Source of the DNA: Microvirga sp. TS319
GTDB taxonomy: Bacteria > Pseudomonadota > Alphaproteobacteria > Rhizobiales > Beijerinckiaceae
Length of the DNA stretch: 64,000 bases
Assembly (NCBI RefSeq): GCF_041276405.1
Contig: NZ_JBGGGT010000002.1
Span: 1,773,001-1,837,000, forward strand
Reading direction: 5' to 3'
Both the position numbers and the translations under genes were made by a program. Positions 8,883 through 17,809 of this stretch are shown one piece after another (position 1 is the stretch's first letter; each line of letters opens with the position of its first letter). The notes below the pieces were generated by a model, which saw only the letters and a program-made list of their open reading frames with translations, had not been told where the DNA came from and searched no databases.

Positions 8883-10175
8883 ATGAGCCTGAAACCACTT
8901 CTCTTCAAGAACGCACGCCTCGTCGATCCCGATACCGGGCGCGAGGAGGCGGGCGGCCTCCTGGTCCGCGACGGCGTCATCCGGGATCTCGGGCCGCAAC
9001 TCGCCCAGGCCGCCGATGCAGATGTGATCGATTGCGGCGGTCAGGTGCTGAGCCCCGGGCTCATCGACATGCGAGCCTTCATTGGCGAGCCGGGCGGGCC
9101 CTATCGGGAAACGCTGAAAAGCGCCGGCGAGGCGGCCGCCGCCGGCGGCGTGACGACCGTCGTGTCCATGCCGGATACGAGCCCCGTGCTCGACGACCCG
9201 GCGGTGATCGACTTCATCGTGCGCCGGGCGCGCGATACGTCCGTCGTGAACATCCTGCCGGCCGCGGCCCTCACCAAGGGCCTCATGGGCGAGGAGATGG
9301 CTGAGATCGGGCGGCTCAAGGAGGCGGGGGCGATCGCCTTCACCGATGGCGCGCGCTCCGTCACCAACGCGCAGGTGATGCGCCGTGCGCTCACCTATGC
9401 CCGCGATTTCGACGCGCTGATCGTTCACCACGTGGAGGATCCGGATCTCGTCGGGCAGGGGGTGATGAACGAGGGTGAGTTCTCGTCCCGCCTCGGCCTG
9501 CCGGGCATTCCCCGCGAGGCAGAGACCATCATGCTGGAGCGCGACATGCGCCTCGTGCGCCTCACCGGGGCGCGCTACCATGCCGCCATGATCTCGACCG
9601 CCGATTCGGCGGAGATCGTCCGGGCCGCGAAGGCGAGGGGCTTGCCGGTGACCTGCGGCGTCTCCATCAATCATCTCTCGCTCAACGAGAACGACATCGG
9701 GGATTACCGCACCTTCCTGAAGCTCTCGCCGCCCCTGAGGCACGAGGACGACCGGCAGGCGATGATCGAGGCCTTGGCCGACGGGACTGTCGACGTGATC
9801 GTCTCGGACCACAATCCACAGGATGTGGAGAACAAGCGCCTGCCCTTCGCCGAGGCCGCCAACGGGGCCGTCGGGCTCGAAACGCTGCTCTCCGCGGCGC
9901 TCCGTCTCGTTCATTCGGACCGCATTTCACTCCCAAAGCTCTTGCGCGCGATGACCACGAAACCCGCGGAAATCCTAGGGTTGCCGGCCGGACGGCTGAA
10001 GATCGGCGCTCCCGCCGACCTCATCCTGTTCGATCCGGAGGCGCCCTACGTGCTCGACAAGCGCGATCTGAAATCCCTGTCTAAGAACTCGCCTTTTGAC
10101 GAGGCCCGTCTGGAAGGGCAGGTGACGATCACGATGGTTGCGGGCAGGATCGCGTTCGACCGCCGCCCAACGTGA
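8883..10175 (+). CDS. pyrC: Dihydroorotase-like protein, probably non-catalytic (PyrC')
   Basis: A 430-residue amidohydrolase-fold protein in the pyrB operon. It aligns with type I dihydroorotase throughout ([43 protein letters not shown]). The metal-binding D-x-H-x-H-x-R-E-P motif reads [10 protein letters not shown] at residues 61-70: both histidines and the arginine are replaced (Arg64, Phe66, Gly68). The later HxxH and HHL ligands are also altered ([14 protein letters not shown]). Catalysis is therefore unlikely. In Pseudomonas such PyrC' proteins are needed to assemble active ATCase, and a separate active pyrC is expected elsewhere. ATG 8883 is preferred; GTG 8871 would overlap the pyrB stop by 4 bases. 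Confidence 0.9.
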   Translation: MSLKPLLFKNARLVDPDTGREEAGGLLVRDGVIRDLGPQLAQAADADVIDCGGQVLSPGLIDMRAFIGEPGGPYRETLKSAGEAAAAGGVTTVVSMPDTSPVLDDPAVIDFIVRRARDTSVVNILPAAALTKGLMGEEMAEIGRLKEAGAIAFTDGARSVTNAQVMRRALTYARDFDALIVHHVEDPDLVGQGVMNEGEFSSRLGLPGIPREAETIMLERDMRLVRLTGARYHAAMISTADSAEIVRAAKARGLPVTCGVSINHLSLNENDIGDYRTFLKLSPPLRHEDDRQAMIEALADGTVDVIVSDHNPQDVENKRLPFAEAANGAVGLETLLSAALRLVHSDRISLPKLLRAMTTKPAEILGLPAGRLKIGAPADLILFDPEAPYVLDKRDLKSLSKNSPFDEARLEGQVTITMVAGRIAFDRRPT

Positions 10176-10185
10176 CGAGACGCGA

Positions 10186-10788
10186 ATGTCCGACGAAGTG
10201 AACATGCTGTACCTGCTCGGAGCCCTGGTCTTCGGCTATCTCCTGGGCTCCATCCCGTTCGGGGTGATTTTTACCCGCATGGCGGGACTGGGCGACATCC
10301 GCAAGGTCGGGTCGGGCAATATCGGCGCGACCAACGTCCTGCGCACCGGCCGGAAGGGTCTTGCCGTCGCGACCCTTTTGGGCGACGCCCTGAAGGGTAC
10401 CGCCGCCGTGCTGATCGCAGCCCGATGGGGCGAGCACGCGGCCAGCGTGGCCGCGCTCGGTGCCTTTCTGGGCCATCTCTTTCCGGTCTGGCTCGGCTTC
10501 AAGGGTGGCAAAGGCGTCGCCACGTTCATCGGCGTGTTGATCGGCCTGAACTGGATCGCCGCGCTGATCTTCGCGGCGATCTGGCTGGGCGTGGCCTTCG
10601 CGTCGCGCTATTCGTCCCTCTCGGCCCTCGTCGCGAGTGCCGCGACCCCGGTCGCCCTGTGGCTTCTGGGCCAGCCCGCGCTCGCCGGCATGGTGGTGAT
10701 CCTCGTGGCGCTTCTGTGGTGGAAGCACAGCGAGAACATCACCCGGCTCGTTGCCGGGACGGAAGGCAAGATCGGCCAGAAGGGCTGA
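10186..10788 (+). CDS. plsY: Glycerol-3-phosphate acyltransferase PlsY
   Basis: Integral membrane enzyme that transfers an acyl group from acyl-phosphate to glycerol-3-phosphate, the first step of phospholipid synthesis. The 200-residue sequence has about five hydrophobic helices and the three PlsY motifs: [12 protein letters not shown] with [12 protein letters not shown], the [18 protein letters not shown] loop, and a C-terminal [22 protein letters not shown] 10186 lies 10 bases after pyrC, so it belongs to the pyrBC operon, and dprA follows 5 bases downstream. Confidence 0.97.
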   Translation: MSDEVNMLYLLGALVFGYLLGSIPFGVIFTRMAGLGDIRKVGSGNIGATNVLRTGRKGLAVATLLGDALKGTAAVLIAARWGEHAASVAALGAFLGHLFPVWLGFKGGKGVATFIGVLIGLNWIAALIFAAIWLGVAFASRYSSLSALVASAATPVALWLLGQPALAGMVVILVALLWWKHSENITRLVAGTEGKIGQKG

Positions 10789-10793
10789 AAACC

Positions 10794-11975
10794 GTGGAGC
10801 TGACGGACGAACAGCGCCTCGACTGGCTCCGGCTGATCCGGTCGGAGAATGTGGGGCCGCGAACGTTCCGCGCCCTGATCAACAAATTCGGCGGCGCATC
10901 CGCAGCGCTCGAGGCCCTGCCCGATCTCGCGCGGCGCGGCGGGCGGCCTTCCCTGAAGGTGACGAGCCGGGCGGAGGCCGAGAAGGAAATGGCCGCCGCC
11001 GCACGCCTTGGCGTGCGCTTCGTCGCCATGGGCGAGCCGAACTTCCCGAAGACCCTGCAGGCCATCGATACCGCGCCGCCGCTGATCGGCGTGCGCGGCT
11101 CCATGGACGTGCTCGCGCGGCCATCCGTCGGCATGGTCGGGTCCCGCAATGCCTCCGCCTCGGGGCTCACCTTCACCGAGCGCCTGTCCCGACAGCTGGG
11201 CGAGGCCGGTTACGTGGTCGTCTCGGGCCTTGCGCGTGGCGTCGATACGCGGGCGCATCGGGCCACGCTTCAGACCGGCACGGTGGCGGTGCTCGCCGGC
11301 GGGCAGGACAAGGTCTATCCGTCCGAGAACGAGCCGCTCCTGCGCGCCATCGTCGAGCAGGGCGGGGCTGTGGTTTCCGAAATGCCGATGGGGTGGGAGC
11401 CGCGCGGGCGCGATTTTCCGCGCCGCAACCGAATCATCTCCGGCCTCTCCTACGGGGTCGTAGTCGTCGAGGCGGCGCGCCGCTCCGGCTCTCTGATCAC
11501 CGCCCGTTTCGCCCTGGAGCAGGGACGGGAGGTCTTCGCCGTGCCGGGATCTCCCCTTGACCCTCGCGCCGAGGGAACGAACGACCTCATCCGGGACGGG
11601 GCTACCCTCTGCGCCTCCGTCGAGCACGTCACGAGCGTGCTCGAACCGCTGATCGCCTCAGGGCCCCGCACGGAGCCCGGCGCGGAAGAGCCGCATCACG
11701 CCCTGGATACCGAGGAATTGTGGGACGAGCTCGATCTGCCGGACATTCCCCGGGCGCCGAAAGGCTCCGTCTCGCCTGCCCCCGGCATCGACGAGAGCGG
11801 GATGGATGCCGCCCTCGGTCTCATCGCGCTCCTCGGCCCTTCGCCGATCGCCGTCGACGATCTGGTGCGTCAGTCCGGGCTTCCGATACGGACCGTTCAG
11901 ATGACCCTGCTCGAACTCGAAATCGCGGGACGGCTGGAGCGCCATGGCGGCAACGCAGTCTCGCTGACCCCATGA
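10794..11975 (+). CDS. dprA: DNA-processing protein DprA
   Basis: Binds incoming single-stranded DNA and loads RecA during natural transformation. The 393 residues from GTG 10794 comprise an N-terminal SAM/HhH-like region ([18 protein letters not shown]), a Rossmann-like core with [28 protein letters not shown] and the [12 protein letters not shown] motif (residues about 100-290), and a C-terminal winged-helix (residues about 335-392) found in long DprA forms. It closes the pyrB-pyrC-plsY-dprA operon. No other competence genes are in view. The frame is open upstream inside plsY, but only the GTG form matches the family. Confidence 0.95.
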   Translation: MELTDEQRLDWLRLIRSENVGPRTFRALINKFGGASAALEALPDLARRGGRPSLKVTSRAEAEKEMAAAARLGVRFVAMGEPNFPKTLQAIDTAPPLIGVRGSMDVLARPSVGMVGSRNASASGLTFTERLSRQLGEAGYVVVSGLARGVDTRAHRATLQTGTVAVLAGGQDKVYPSENEPLLRAIVEQGGAVVSEMPMGWEPRGRDFPRRNRIISGLSYGVVVVEAARRSGSLITARFALEQGREVFAVPGSPLDPRAEGTNDLIRDGATLCASVEHVTSVLEPLIASGPRTEPGAEEPHHALDTEELWDELDLPDIPRAPKGSVSPAPGIDESGMDAALGLIALLGPSPIAVDDLVRQSGLPIRTVQMTLLELEIAGRLERHGGNAVSLTP

Positions 11976-11996
11976 CGGTTGCCCCTGGTCCCTGAG

Positions 11997-12242
11997 CTAC
12001 CGTTTCCGGGCATCGGCCTGGATGGCCCGCGCCGCTTCGAGCCTTGCCATGTCCAGGAGGTAGGCCAGCAGATCGAGACGTTCCCTCCGCGCGAGATAGG
12101 ACAGCTCCGCGGTGAATTCCGCGATATACCGCGCCGTCTCGGCTGCGCCTTTGGCATCCCGGCCGGCGACTGAGATGCCGCCCGCGAACTCATCGTCCTG
12201 GGGCAAGGGGGCGGGAAGGCCGGAGATTGGAGGTTTGGTCAT
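11997..12242 (-). CDS. Small conserved hypothetical protein
   Basis: An 81-residue soluble, helical protein starting MTKPPISGLPAPLPQDDEF. The C-terminal two thirds (ARYIAEFTAELSYLARRERL, DLLAYLLDMARLEA) look like a helical hairpin of the kind common in small uncharacterised Hyphomicrobiales proteins. It runs convergent to dprA, 21 bases from its stop. No function can be assigned. The composition supports a real gene more than the competing frames on the other strand. Confidence 0.65.
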   Translation of the reverse strand: MTKPPISGLPAPLPQDDEFAGGISVAGRDAKGAAETARYIAEFTAELSYLARRERLDLLAYLLDMARLEAARAIQADARKR

Positions 12243-12797
12243 CTGGATGCGACTGTGCTTCTGTTTTACAGGAGCCCATTATCAATGCAACTGTAAATGA
12301 AACAAGTGATCATTATGTAATCATAAGTTGTATTTCTCGCTGTGAGGACCAACCGAGACGAGAAATCAACAGGGCAAGACCTACAGTGGCAACAGTGCTT
12401 GCGAAAGTCCGAGGAGCCGTCCGCTCCGCCCTGGGCGCCGGCCTTGCCCAACAAGGTCCGAAACCAGGGCATCGAACGCACAAGGATGGGGCGTTACCAC
12501 CCCATCCTGCGGGCCCGGCTTTCACGAGCGTGGCCCTTCGGCCCTCCTCGCAACGATGCGCTCGTCGAGAAGGGAGCATGGCATCGATCCCGAAAGCGCA
12601 CATCCATGTCCCGCGTCCGATGCTCCCTTCTTAGAGCAGCGCATCGTTCATTGCGGACCCGAAGGGCCGCGTCAGCGAATACCGGGTCCACTTTTCCGCA
12701 CGATGCGCTAGACCGTACGGTCTAAGCCATAGGGCATAAGGAAATAAACGTTGCGATAGGAGTTTAATACTCGAAGAGGCACTTCGGAGGAGCCGTG
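12243..12797. other. 555-bp non-coding region with repeat copy and hairpin
   Basis: No supported gene. The left part (12250-12360) is AT-rich for this genome and may carry promoter activity. A hairpin, AGGATGGGG paired with CCCCATCCT, sits at 12483-12508 without a U-run. The right half holds a copy of the palindromic element (12573-12712). Short frames here on both strands look like chance. Confidence 0.5.
12573..12712. repeat. Palindromic extragenic element, copy 2
   Basis: Contains the GAGCATGGCATCGATCCC arm and GTCCGATGCTC, followed by AGCGCATCGTTC, a GGACCCGAAGGGCCGCG block, GGGTCCACTTTTCCGC and ACGATGCGCTAGA. The same order of boxes occurs in copies 3 and 4. Neither end touches a recognised gene. 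Confidence 0.75.
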
Positions 12798-13010
12798 ATG
12801 GGTCTGGACCAGCAAATTGAACATGTTGCTCGCGCATTTTTTAGCGTCGAGAATGATGAGCAAACCTGGGATAGGGCGCCGGAAGACATCAAGGAGGGGT
12901 TCCGCAGCCTTGCAACCGACGCGATCGTGATGGTCTCCGTCAGCCGTGAGAGCAGCATCAATCCGTCATCTATGGAATGCACGTGTGCCCGCGAGATGGT
13001 CTCTGCCTGA
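12798..13010 (+). CDS. Small hypothetical protein
   Basis: A 70-residue frame starting MGLDQQIEHVARAFFSVEND. ATG 12798 is preceded by a strong GGAGGAG ribosome binding site at 12786-12792, the main reason to believe it. The protein is soluble and acidic at the N-terminus, with a CTC pair near the end. No family recognised. It lies isolated between a repeat copy and the AEC transporter. Confidence 0.5.
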   Translation: MGLDQQIEHVARAFFSVENDEQTWDRAPEDIKEGFRSLATDAIVMVSVSRESSINPSSMECTCAREMVSA

Positions 13011-13188
13011 CATCAACCCGTGCATAGATTAAAGCCCTGCTGGCTCCGGCCGGCGGGGTGTTTCTGGTTCTCGGAACGATCGGGAAACGACGCGGGAGCG
13101 TTTGTTGGGACGACCGGTCTCAACAGTGGCATGCACGTTACGAAGCGTTCTCTTCCGGAAAAATCAGAGGTCACGAAAGGCCCCGTCC

Positions 13189-14115
13189 TCAACCCAGGAT
13201 CCCGATCAAAATCGGCATGGAAATCATGGCGATGAGGGTCTGCAGGGTCAGGATCTCGGCCATGAGCGGCGCGTTCCCGCCCATCTGGCGCGCCAGCACG
13301 TAACCGGCCGCGGCGGTCGGAACGGAGGCCGCGATGATCGTGACGAGCAGGTCGTTGCCGCCGATCCCCGCATAATGGGCGAAGAGCACCGCGATGAGCG
13401 GCATGAGAAGCAGTTTGCAGGCCGATGCTAGGGCATGCGGAAGGCCAGGCTTGGCAAGGCGGCGAAGGTCGAGCCCGGCTCCGACGATCAGCAGGCCCGC
13501 CGCCAGCGAGGCCCGCCCCATCAGGTCGATATAGGAGACGATGGGCTTCGGCAGCGGCGGAGCGAGGAGGTTGAGCGAAAGGCCAAGGGCGCAGGACCAG
13601 ATGAAAGGGTTCGTGGCGAACGAGCGAAGGATGGCCTTGGGACTCTGCCGCGGCCGGCCGGCGAAGCGGATGAACACGTAGAAGGCGAGAAGATTCAAGA
13701 GCGGCACCATGGCCGCGATGGCGACCGCGATCAGGGCGATCCCGCGCTCTCCGAACAGGCTTCCCGCAACGGCGATCGCCACGAACGTGTTCCACCGCGT
13801 CGCCCCTTGGAACACCGAGGTGAAGCTCGGACCGTCGAGGGACGCATAGCGCTCGAGTACGGGCCTCAGGGCCAGCATGAGGCCCGCCATGAACAGGATG
13901 GCGCCGACGAGGGCTCCCCCGACGCCGAGCACCGGGACGGATGCCAGATCCGCCCGGGCAAGCGTATCGACGATGAGGGCGGGAAAAAAGATCACGTAGG
14001 TCGCGCGCTCCAGGCCGGACCATTGCTGGTCGTTCACGAAACCCGTGATGCGGCAGAGCCAGCCGGTTGCGATGATCAGGAAGGTCGGGATAAGGCTGGC
14101 GAAAACGGCGGACAT
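13189..14115 (-). CDS. AEC (auxin efflux carrier) family transporter
   Basis: A 308-residue integral membrane protein with about ten hydrophobic helices in two similar halves. It has AEC family features such as the N-terminal LIPTFLIIATGWLCR helix, RATYVIFFPALI, and the QGATRWNTFVAIAVAGSLFG segment. Members export dicarboxylates such as malate/malonate or other organic anions; the substrate here cannot be told. It is divergent from arfB with no associated regulator. Confidence 0.9.
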   Translation of the reverse strand: MSAVFASLIPTFLIIATGWLCRITGFVNDQQWSGLERATYVIFFPALIVDTLARADLASVPVLGVGGALVGAILFMAGLMLALRPVLERYASLDGPSFTSVFQGATRWNTFVAIAVAGSLFGERGIALIAVAIAAMVPLLNLLAFYVFIRFAGRPRQSPKAILRSFATNPFIWSCALGLSLNLLAPPLPKPIVSYIDLMGRASLAAGLLIVGAGLDLRRLAKPGLPHALASACKLLLMPLIAVLFAHYAGIGGNDLLVTIIAASVPTAAAGYVLARQMGGNAPLMAEILTLQTLIAMISMPILIGILG

Positions 14116-14273
14116 GGGAGCGCTTGGGAGGCCGGGCCGGACTGGCTCGACAGCTGGACGGTATCAGGCGCTTAAAGCGAATTCCCAAGCTCGACAAGTG
14201 CGGGATCTGCCCTCATTGGTCAGGACCGACCCACGCCCCATTTCCTTTTCTTCCTGTCCCTCGCGAGGCCCGC

Positions 14274-14696
14274 ATGATCCAGGTGACGAACAGCATCGCG
14301 CTCGATGAAGCCGAGATTCAGGAGAGCTTCATCCGCGCCTCGGGCCCGGGCGGGCAGAACGTCAACAAGGTGGAAACCGCCGTCCAGCTGCGCTTCGACG
14401 TGCGCGGCTCGCCGTCCTTGCCGGAGGATGTGAAGGCGCGCCTGGAGCGGATCGCCGGAAAAAGGCTGACGAATGAGGGCGTGTTGATCATCACGGCGCA
14501 GCGCTTCCGCATGCAGGAGCGCAACCGCGAGGACGCGGTGAACCGTCTGGTCGAGCTGATCCGCCAGGCGACGGAGCGTCCGAAGCCGAGACGGCCCACG
14601 CGTCCAACCCTTGCGTCCAAGAAACGCAGGCTCGAGGCCAAGGGGCGGCGCTCCGAAATCAAGAAGGGGCGCACGTCCAAGCCCGGCTACGACTAG
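14274..14696 (+). CDS. arfB: Alternative ribosome-rescue factor B (peptidyl-tRNA hydrolase)
   Basis: Releases peptides from ribosomes stalled without a stop codon. The 140-residue length equals E. coli ArfB (YaeJ). The catalytic GGQ is at residues 26-28 in ASGPGGQNVNKVETAV, and the C-terminus is the basic tail (SKKRRLEAKGRRSEIKKGR) that enters the empty mRNA channel. ATG 14274 was chosen over upstream starts because MIQVTNSIALDE matches family starts. The TAG stop is the left boundary of a palindromic element. Confidence 0.96.
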   Translation: MIQVTNSIALDEAEIQESFIRASGPGGQNVNKVETAVQLRFDVRGSPSLPEDVKARLERIAGKRLTNEGVLIITAQRFRMQERNREDAVNRLVELIRQATERPKPRRPTRPTLASKKRRLEAKGRRSEIKKGRTSKPGYD

Positions 14697-14856
14697 GGCA
14701 TCGGACGTGAAAAGTGGAATCCACTTTTGGGATTGGATCCGATGCTCCCGTCTTGGAAAGAGCGCATCGTTGTGAGCGGACCCGAAGGGCCGCGTCAGCG
14801 AATACCGGGTCCACTTTTCGCTAGCGCGGCCCGCTGGGTCCGCACGATGCGCTTAG
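14694..14856. repeat. Palindromic extragenic element, copy 3 (long form)
   Basis: Begins TAGGGCATCGGACGTGAAAAGTGG, where TAG is the arfB stop, with an inverted arm ending GATCCGATGCTCC. A second unit follows: AGCGCATCGTTG, the GGACCCGAAGGGCCGCG block, GGGTCCACTTTTCGC and ACGATGCGCTTA. The right end stops 2 bases short of the epmB stop codon. This is the fullest two-part copy. Confidence 0.8.
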
Positions 14857-14857
14857 A

Positions 14858-15901
14858 TCAGGATTCGGCCGGCGGATAGACGTGCCGGCGGCCCCGGAAA
14901 TCCGCCACCGTCTGGCATCCGTCCCTCTCGGCGACGGTGTCGGGGGCGATCGCGGCCTTCCCGTAGCCTCCCGGAATGTCGAGGACGTAGGTCGGCTGGC
15001 ACAGCCCCGAGATGCGCCCGCGCAGACCGGCCACGAGCGCGCGCCCCTCGTCGAGAGACAGGCGGAAATGGCCCGTTCCGGGAGCGAGGTCGGGATGGTG
15101 CAGGTAATAGGGCTTGATGCGCGTCTCCACGAAGGCGCGCATGAGTGCGGCGAGCGTGTCCGGATCGTCGTTGACGCCCTTGAGCAGCACCGACTGGCTG
15201 AGCATGACGATGCCCGCTTCCACGAGCCGCCCGCAGGCGGCGCGCGCAGCGGGCGCGAGTTCGCGCGGATGATTGGCATGAACCGCCACGTACACGGTCT
15301 TGCCGCACGCCTTCAGGGCCGCGATCAGTGCCTCGTCGATCCGCTCCGGCTCGACCACCGGGACGCGGGTGTGCAGGCGGACGATCTTCACGTGCTCGAT
15401 CGCGGAAAGGCGCTGCATCAGCTCGGCCAGGCGCCGGGCCGAGAGCACCATCGGGTCGCCTCCGGTGAGGATCACCTCCCAGATCTCCGGATGCCCGGCA
15501 ATATAGGCGAAGGCTTTGTCCAAGGCCTCCGGGGCGAGGGTGCCGAGGCCCTGCGGCCCCACCATCTCGCGCCGGAAGCAGAAGCGGCAGTACACCGGGC
15601 ACACATGCACGGCCTTCAGGAGCACGCGGTCGGGATAACGGTGCACGATGCCCTCGACCGGGGAGTGAGCGAGATCGCCGATGGGGTCCTCGCGCTCCTC
15701 CGGTGCCGTCGCGAGCTCGGCGGTATCGGGAACGAACTGACGCGCGATCGGGTCGTTCGGATCGGCCTTGTCGATCAGGTCGGCCATGGCGGAACTGATC
15801 GCGACGGCGTAGCGATCCGCCACGCGGGCGATCCCGGGCACCTGCTCGGGGGCGATCAATCCGGCCTTTGCCAGTTCGGCCGGGGTGCGAAGGGTGCTCA
15901 A
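14858..15901 (-). CDS. epmB: EF-P beta-lysylation protein EpmB (lysine 2,3-aminomutase family)
   Basis: Radical SAM/PLP enzyme that makes (R)-beta-lysine for EF-P modification. The 347 residues carry the radical SAM cluster CPVYCRFCFRRE (Cys101, Cys105, Cys108), the GGDP motif (LTGGDPMVLS), and SGLCQPTYVLDIPGG near the C-terminus. The short length matches EpmB rather than clostridial aminomutase. TTG 15901 is preferred because it overlaps the epmA stop by 4 bases (TTGA) and has GGAGA 8 bases upstream; GTG 15928 is the alternative. It forms a two-gene operon with epmA, facing efp. Confidence 0.93.
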   Translation of the reverse strand: MSTLRTPAELAKAGLIAPEQVPGIARVADRYAVAISSAMADLIDKADPNDPIARQFVPDTAELATAPEEREDPIGDLAHSPVEGIVHRYPDRVLLKAVHVCPVYCRFCFRREMVGPQGLGTLAPEALDKAFAYIAGHPEIWEVILTGGDPMVLSARRLAELMQRLSAIEHVKIVRLHTRVPVVEPERIDEALIAALKACGKTVYVAVHANHPRELAPAARAACGRLVEAGIVMLSQSVLLKGVNDDPDTLAALMRAFVETRIKPYYLHHPDLAPGTGHFRLSLDEGRALVAGLRGRISGLCQPTYVLDIPGGYGKAAIAPDTVAERDGCQTVADFRGRRHVYPPAES

Positions 15902-16962
15902 TGGTCTGTCTCCGGCACGGGAACCCACATCACCTGATCGATTCGCGAAGCCCCGGTGGCGAGCATGACGAGGCGGTCGAAGCCGAGCGCGATCCCGCTG
16001 GCTTCCGGCATCCCGCTCAGGGCCGCTAGGAAATCGTCGTCCAGGGGGTAGCTTTCTCCATAGACCCGCATCTTCTCCCGCATCTCCGCCTCGAACCGGC
16101 GCCGCTGCTCGTCCGGGTCGGTCAATTCACCGAAGGCGTTCGCCAGCTCGACGCCGCAGGCGTAAAGCTCGAACCGCTCGGCCACCCGCGGGTCGCGGGC
16201 CGTCGGCCGGGCGAGCGCCGCCTCGGCCACCGGGTATTCGTCGAGGATCGTGGCGCGGCCGAGGCCGAGATGCGGCTCGATCCGCTCCACGATGACGCGG
16301 CTGAAGAGGTCGGACCAGGTGTCGTCCTCCGCCACGCGTATGCCGGCTTCGCGGAGGCGCGCGGCCAGATGGTCCCGGTCCGTCGCGCCGCTCCGGTCGA
16401 TGGTGGCGAGGAGGTCGATTCCGGCAAAGCGCCGGAAGGCCTCGGCTACGCTCAAGCGCTCCGGCTCCTGGAAGGGATCGGTCTGTCTGCCCCTGTAGGC
16501 GAGGGTGCGGGTGCCCGCCGTTTCGGCGGCGAGCGCCAGCAGGGCCGCGCAATCCGCCATGAGGGTCTCGTAGCCTTCCCCCGCCCGGTACCATTCGAGC
16601 ATGGTGAATTCCGGATGGTGGAGGGGGCCCCGCTCCCGGTTGCGGTAGACATGAGCGAAGCACGAAATCCGCGTCTCGCCCGCGGCCAGCAGCTTTTTGC
16701 AGGCGAATTCCGGAGAGGTGTGGAGGTAGAGGGGCGTTCTCGTCCCGCCATGCCCGACGGCCTGCGTGGCGAAGGCGTGGAGATGCGCCTCGTTGCCGGG
16801 GGAAACCTGAAGCGCGGCCGTGTCCACCTCCACGAAGTCGCGGGCTCCGAAGAAGCCGCGGAACGCCGCCTGAATCCGGTTCCGCCCCAGGAGGAAAGGG
16901 CGGCGATCCGCATGGACATGGGGTGTCCACCAGGGGGAGGGGGCAGGCGTGGCGTTGTCCAT
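15898..16962 (-). CDS. epmA: EF-P--lysine lysyltransferase EpmA (GenX/PoxA)
   Basis: Class II lysyl-tRNA synthetase paralogue that attaches beta-lysine to the conserved lysine of EF-P. The 354 residues lack the tRNA anticodon-binding domain of LysRS, so only the catalytic core is present. Motif 2 is visible in [20 protein letters not shown] and motif 3 in [15 protein letters not shown] 16962 has AGGAAG upstream; GTG 16980 is less likely. Its target gene efp starts 143 bases away in the opposite direction, a layout that strongly supports the role. Confidence 0.95.
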   Translation of the reverse strand: MDNATPAPSPWWTPHVHADRRPFLLGRNRIQAAFRGFFGARDFVEVDTAALQVSPGNEAHLHAFATQAVGHGGTRTPLYLHTSPEFACKKLLAAGETRISCFAHVYRNRERGPLHHPEFTMLEWYRAGEGYETLMADCAALLALAAETAGTRTLAYRGRQTDPFQEPERLSVAEAFRRFAGIDLLATIDRSGATDRDHLAARLREAGIRVAEDDTWSDLFSRVIVERIEPHLGLGRATILDEYPVAEAALARPTARDPRVAERFELYACGVELANAFGELTDPDEQRRRFEAEMREKMRVYGESYPLDDDFLAALSGMPEASGIALGFDRLVMLATGASRIDQVMWVPVPETDH

Positions 16963-17104
16963 CGGGAAAGACTTCCTCACACGTCAGGCTGGCGATTTTC
17001 GCCGAGATAGGCTAGTTGCGGCAGCGAAACCGAATTTCGGCGTCGCCGGGACTGGGCTGCTGGCCTCGCGACGCGCCTCCTATCTGTCACAAGGAACGCT
17101 TCCC

Positions 17105-17671
17105 GTGAAGGTCATCGCCTCTACGCTCCGCAAAGGCAATGTCGTCGACATCGACGGCAGGCTCTATGTCGTGCTCACCGCCCAGAACATCCACCCCGGC
17201 AAGGGCACGCCCGTCACCCAGCTCGACATGCGCCGCATCTCCGACGGCGTGAAGGTCTCCGAGCGCTACCGCACCACCGAGCAGGTCGAGCGCGCCTTCG
17301 TGGAGGATCGCGAGCACACCTATCTCTACGAGGACGGCGAAGGCTTCCACTTCATGAACCCGGAGACCTTCGAGCAGGTCGCGGTTCCTGATGACATCAT
17401 CGGCGATCTGAAGCCTTACCTTCAGGAAGGCATGGCCGTGATGCTCTCGACCCACAACGGCGTGCCGATCGCCATCGAGCTGCCCGCCCGCATCACCCTC
17501 GAGATCGTCGAGACCGAGCCGGTGGTGAAGGGCCAGACGGCCTCCTCGTCCTACAAGCCCGCCATCCTGTCCAACGGCGTGCGCACCCTGGTGCCGCCGC
17601 ACATCACGGCCGGCACCCGCGTCGTGATCATGACGGAAGACGGCTCCTACGTGGAGCGCGCGAAGGACTAA
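17105..17671 (+). CDS. efp: Translation elongation factor P
   Basis: Relieves ribosome stalling at polyproline. The 188 residues start at GTG 17105 (AAGGA 8 bases upstream) with [15 protein letters not shown]. The modification site is Lys33 in the loop HPGKGTP, which aligns with Lys34 of E. coli EF-P. Three beta-barrel domains are expected, ending in the [19 protein letters not shown] strand. Divergent epmA and epmB encode its modifying enzymes, so modification by beta-lysine is likely. The window also contains Pro-rich clients, notably the OmpA-family protein. Confidence 0.97.
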   Translation: MKVIASTLRKGNVVDIDGRLYVVLTAQNIHPGKGTPVTQLDMRRISDGVKVSERYRTTEQVERAFVEDREHTYLYEDGEGFHFMNPETFEQVAVPDDIIGDLKPYLQEGMAVMLSTHNGVPIAIELPARITLEIVETEPVVKGQTASSSYKPAILSNGVRTLVPPHITAGTRVVIMTEDGSYVERAKD

Positions 17672-17686
17672 GGTTCCTTCCGCCAT

Positions 17687-17722
17687 CCCCGTCATGCCCG
17701 CCTTGGGCGGGGCATGACGGGG
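17687..17722. repeat. GTCATGCC-type hairpin repeat after efp
   Basis: A nearly perfect inverted repeat, CCCCGTCATGCCCGCC against GGCGGGGCATGACGGGG with a 3-base loop, 15 bases after the efp stop. The CGTCATGCC core recurs near 38970. It may end or protect the efp transcript, although there is no U-run. Confidence 0.7.
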
Positions 17723-17809
17723 ACGCCGCCAATACACCTTGCGGGGCAGGGCATTTCGGTCGAGTTTCACCGGAGTCCCTGCCTTTTCCTTGTTCGGAGC
17801 CTGAATCCC

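Noticed and set aside
10425..10793. N-terminal extension of DprA through plsY
   Set aside because: The frame is open but the extension lies inside plsY on the same strand; the GTG at 10794 gives the family start.
12266..12634. Several short frames in the gap after the 81-residue gene
   Set aside because: They overlap each other on both strands, have no ribosome binding sites and include a hairpin and a repeat copy.
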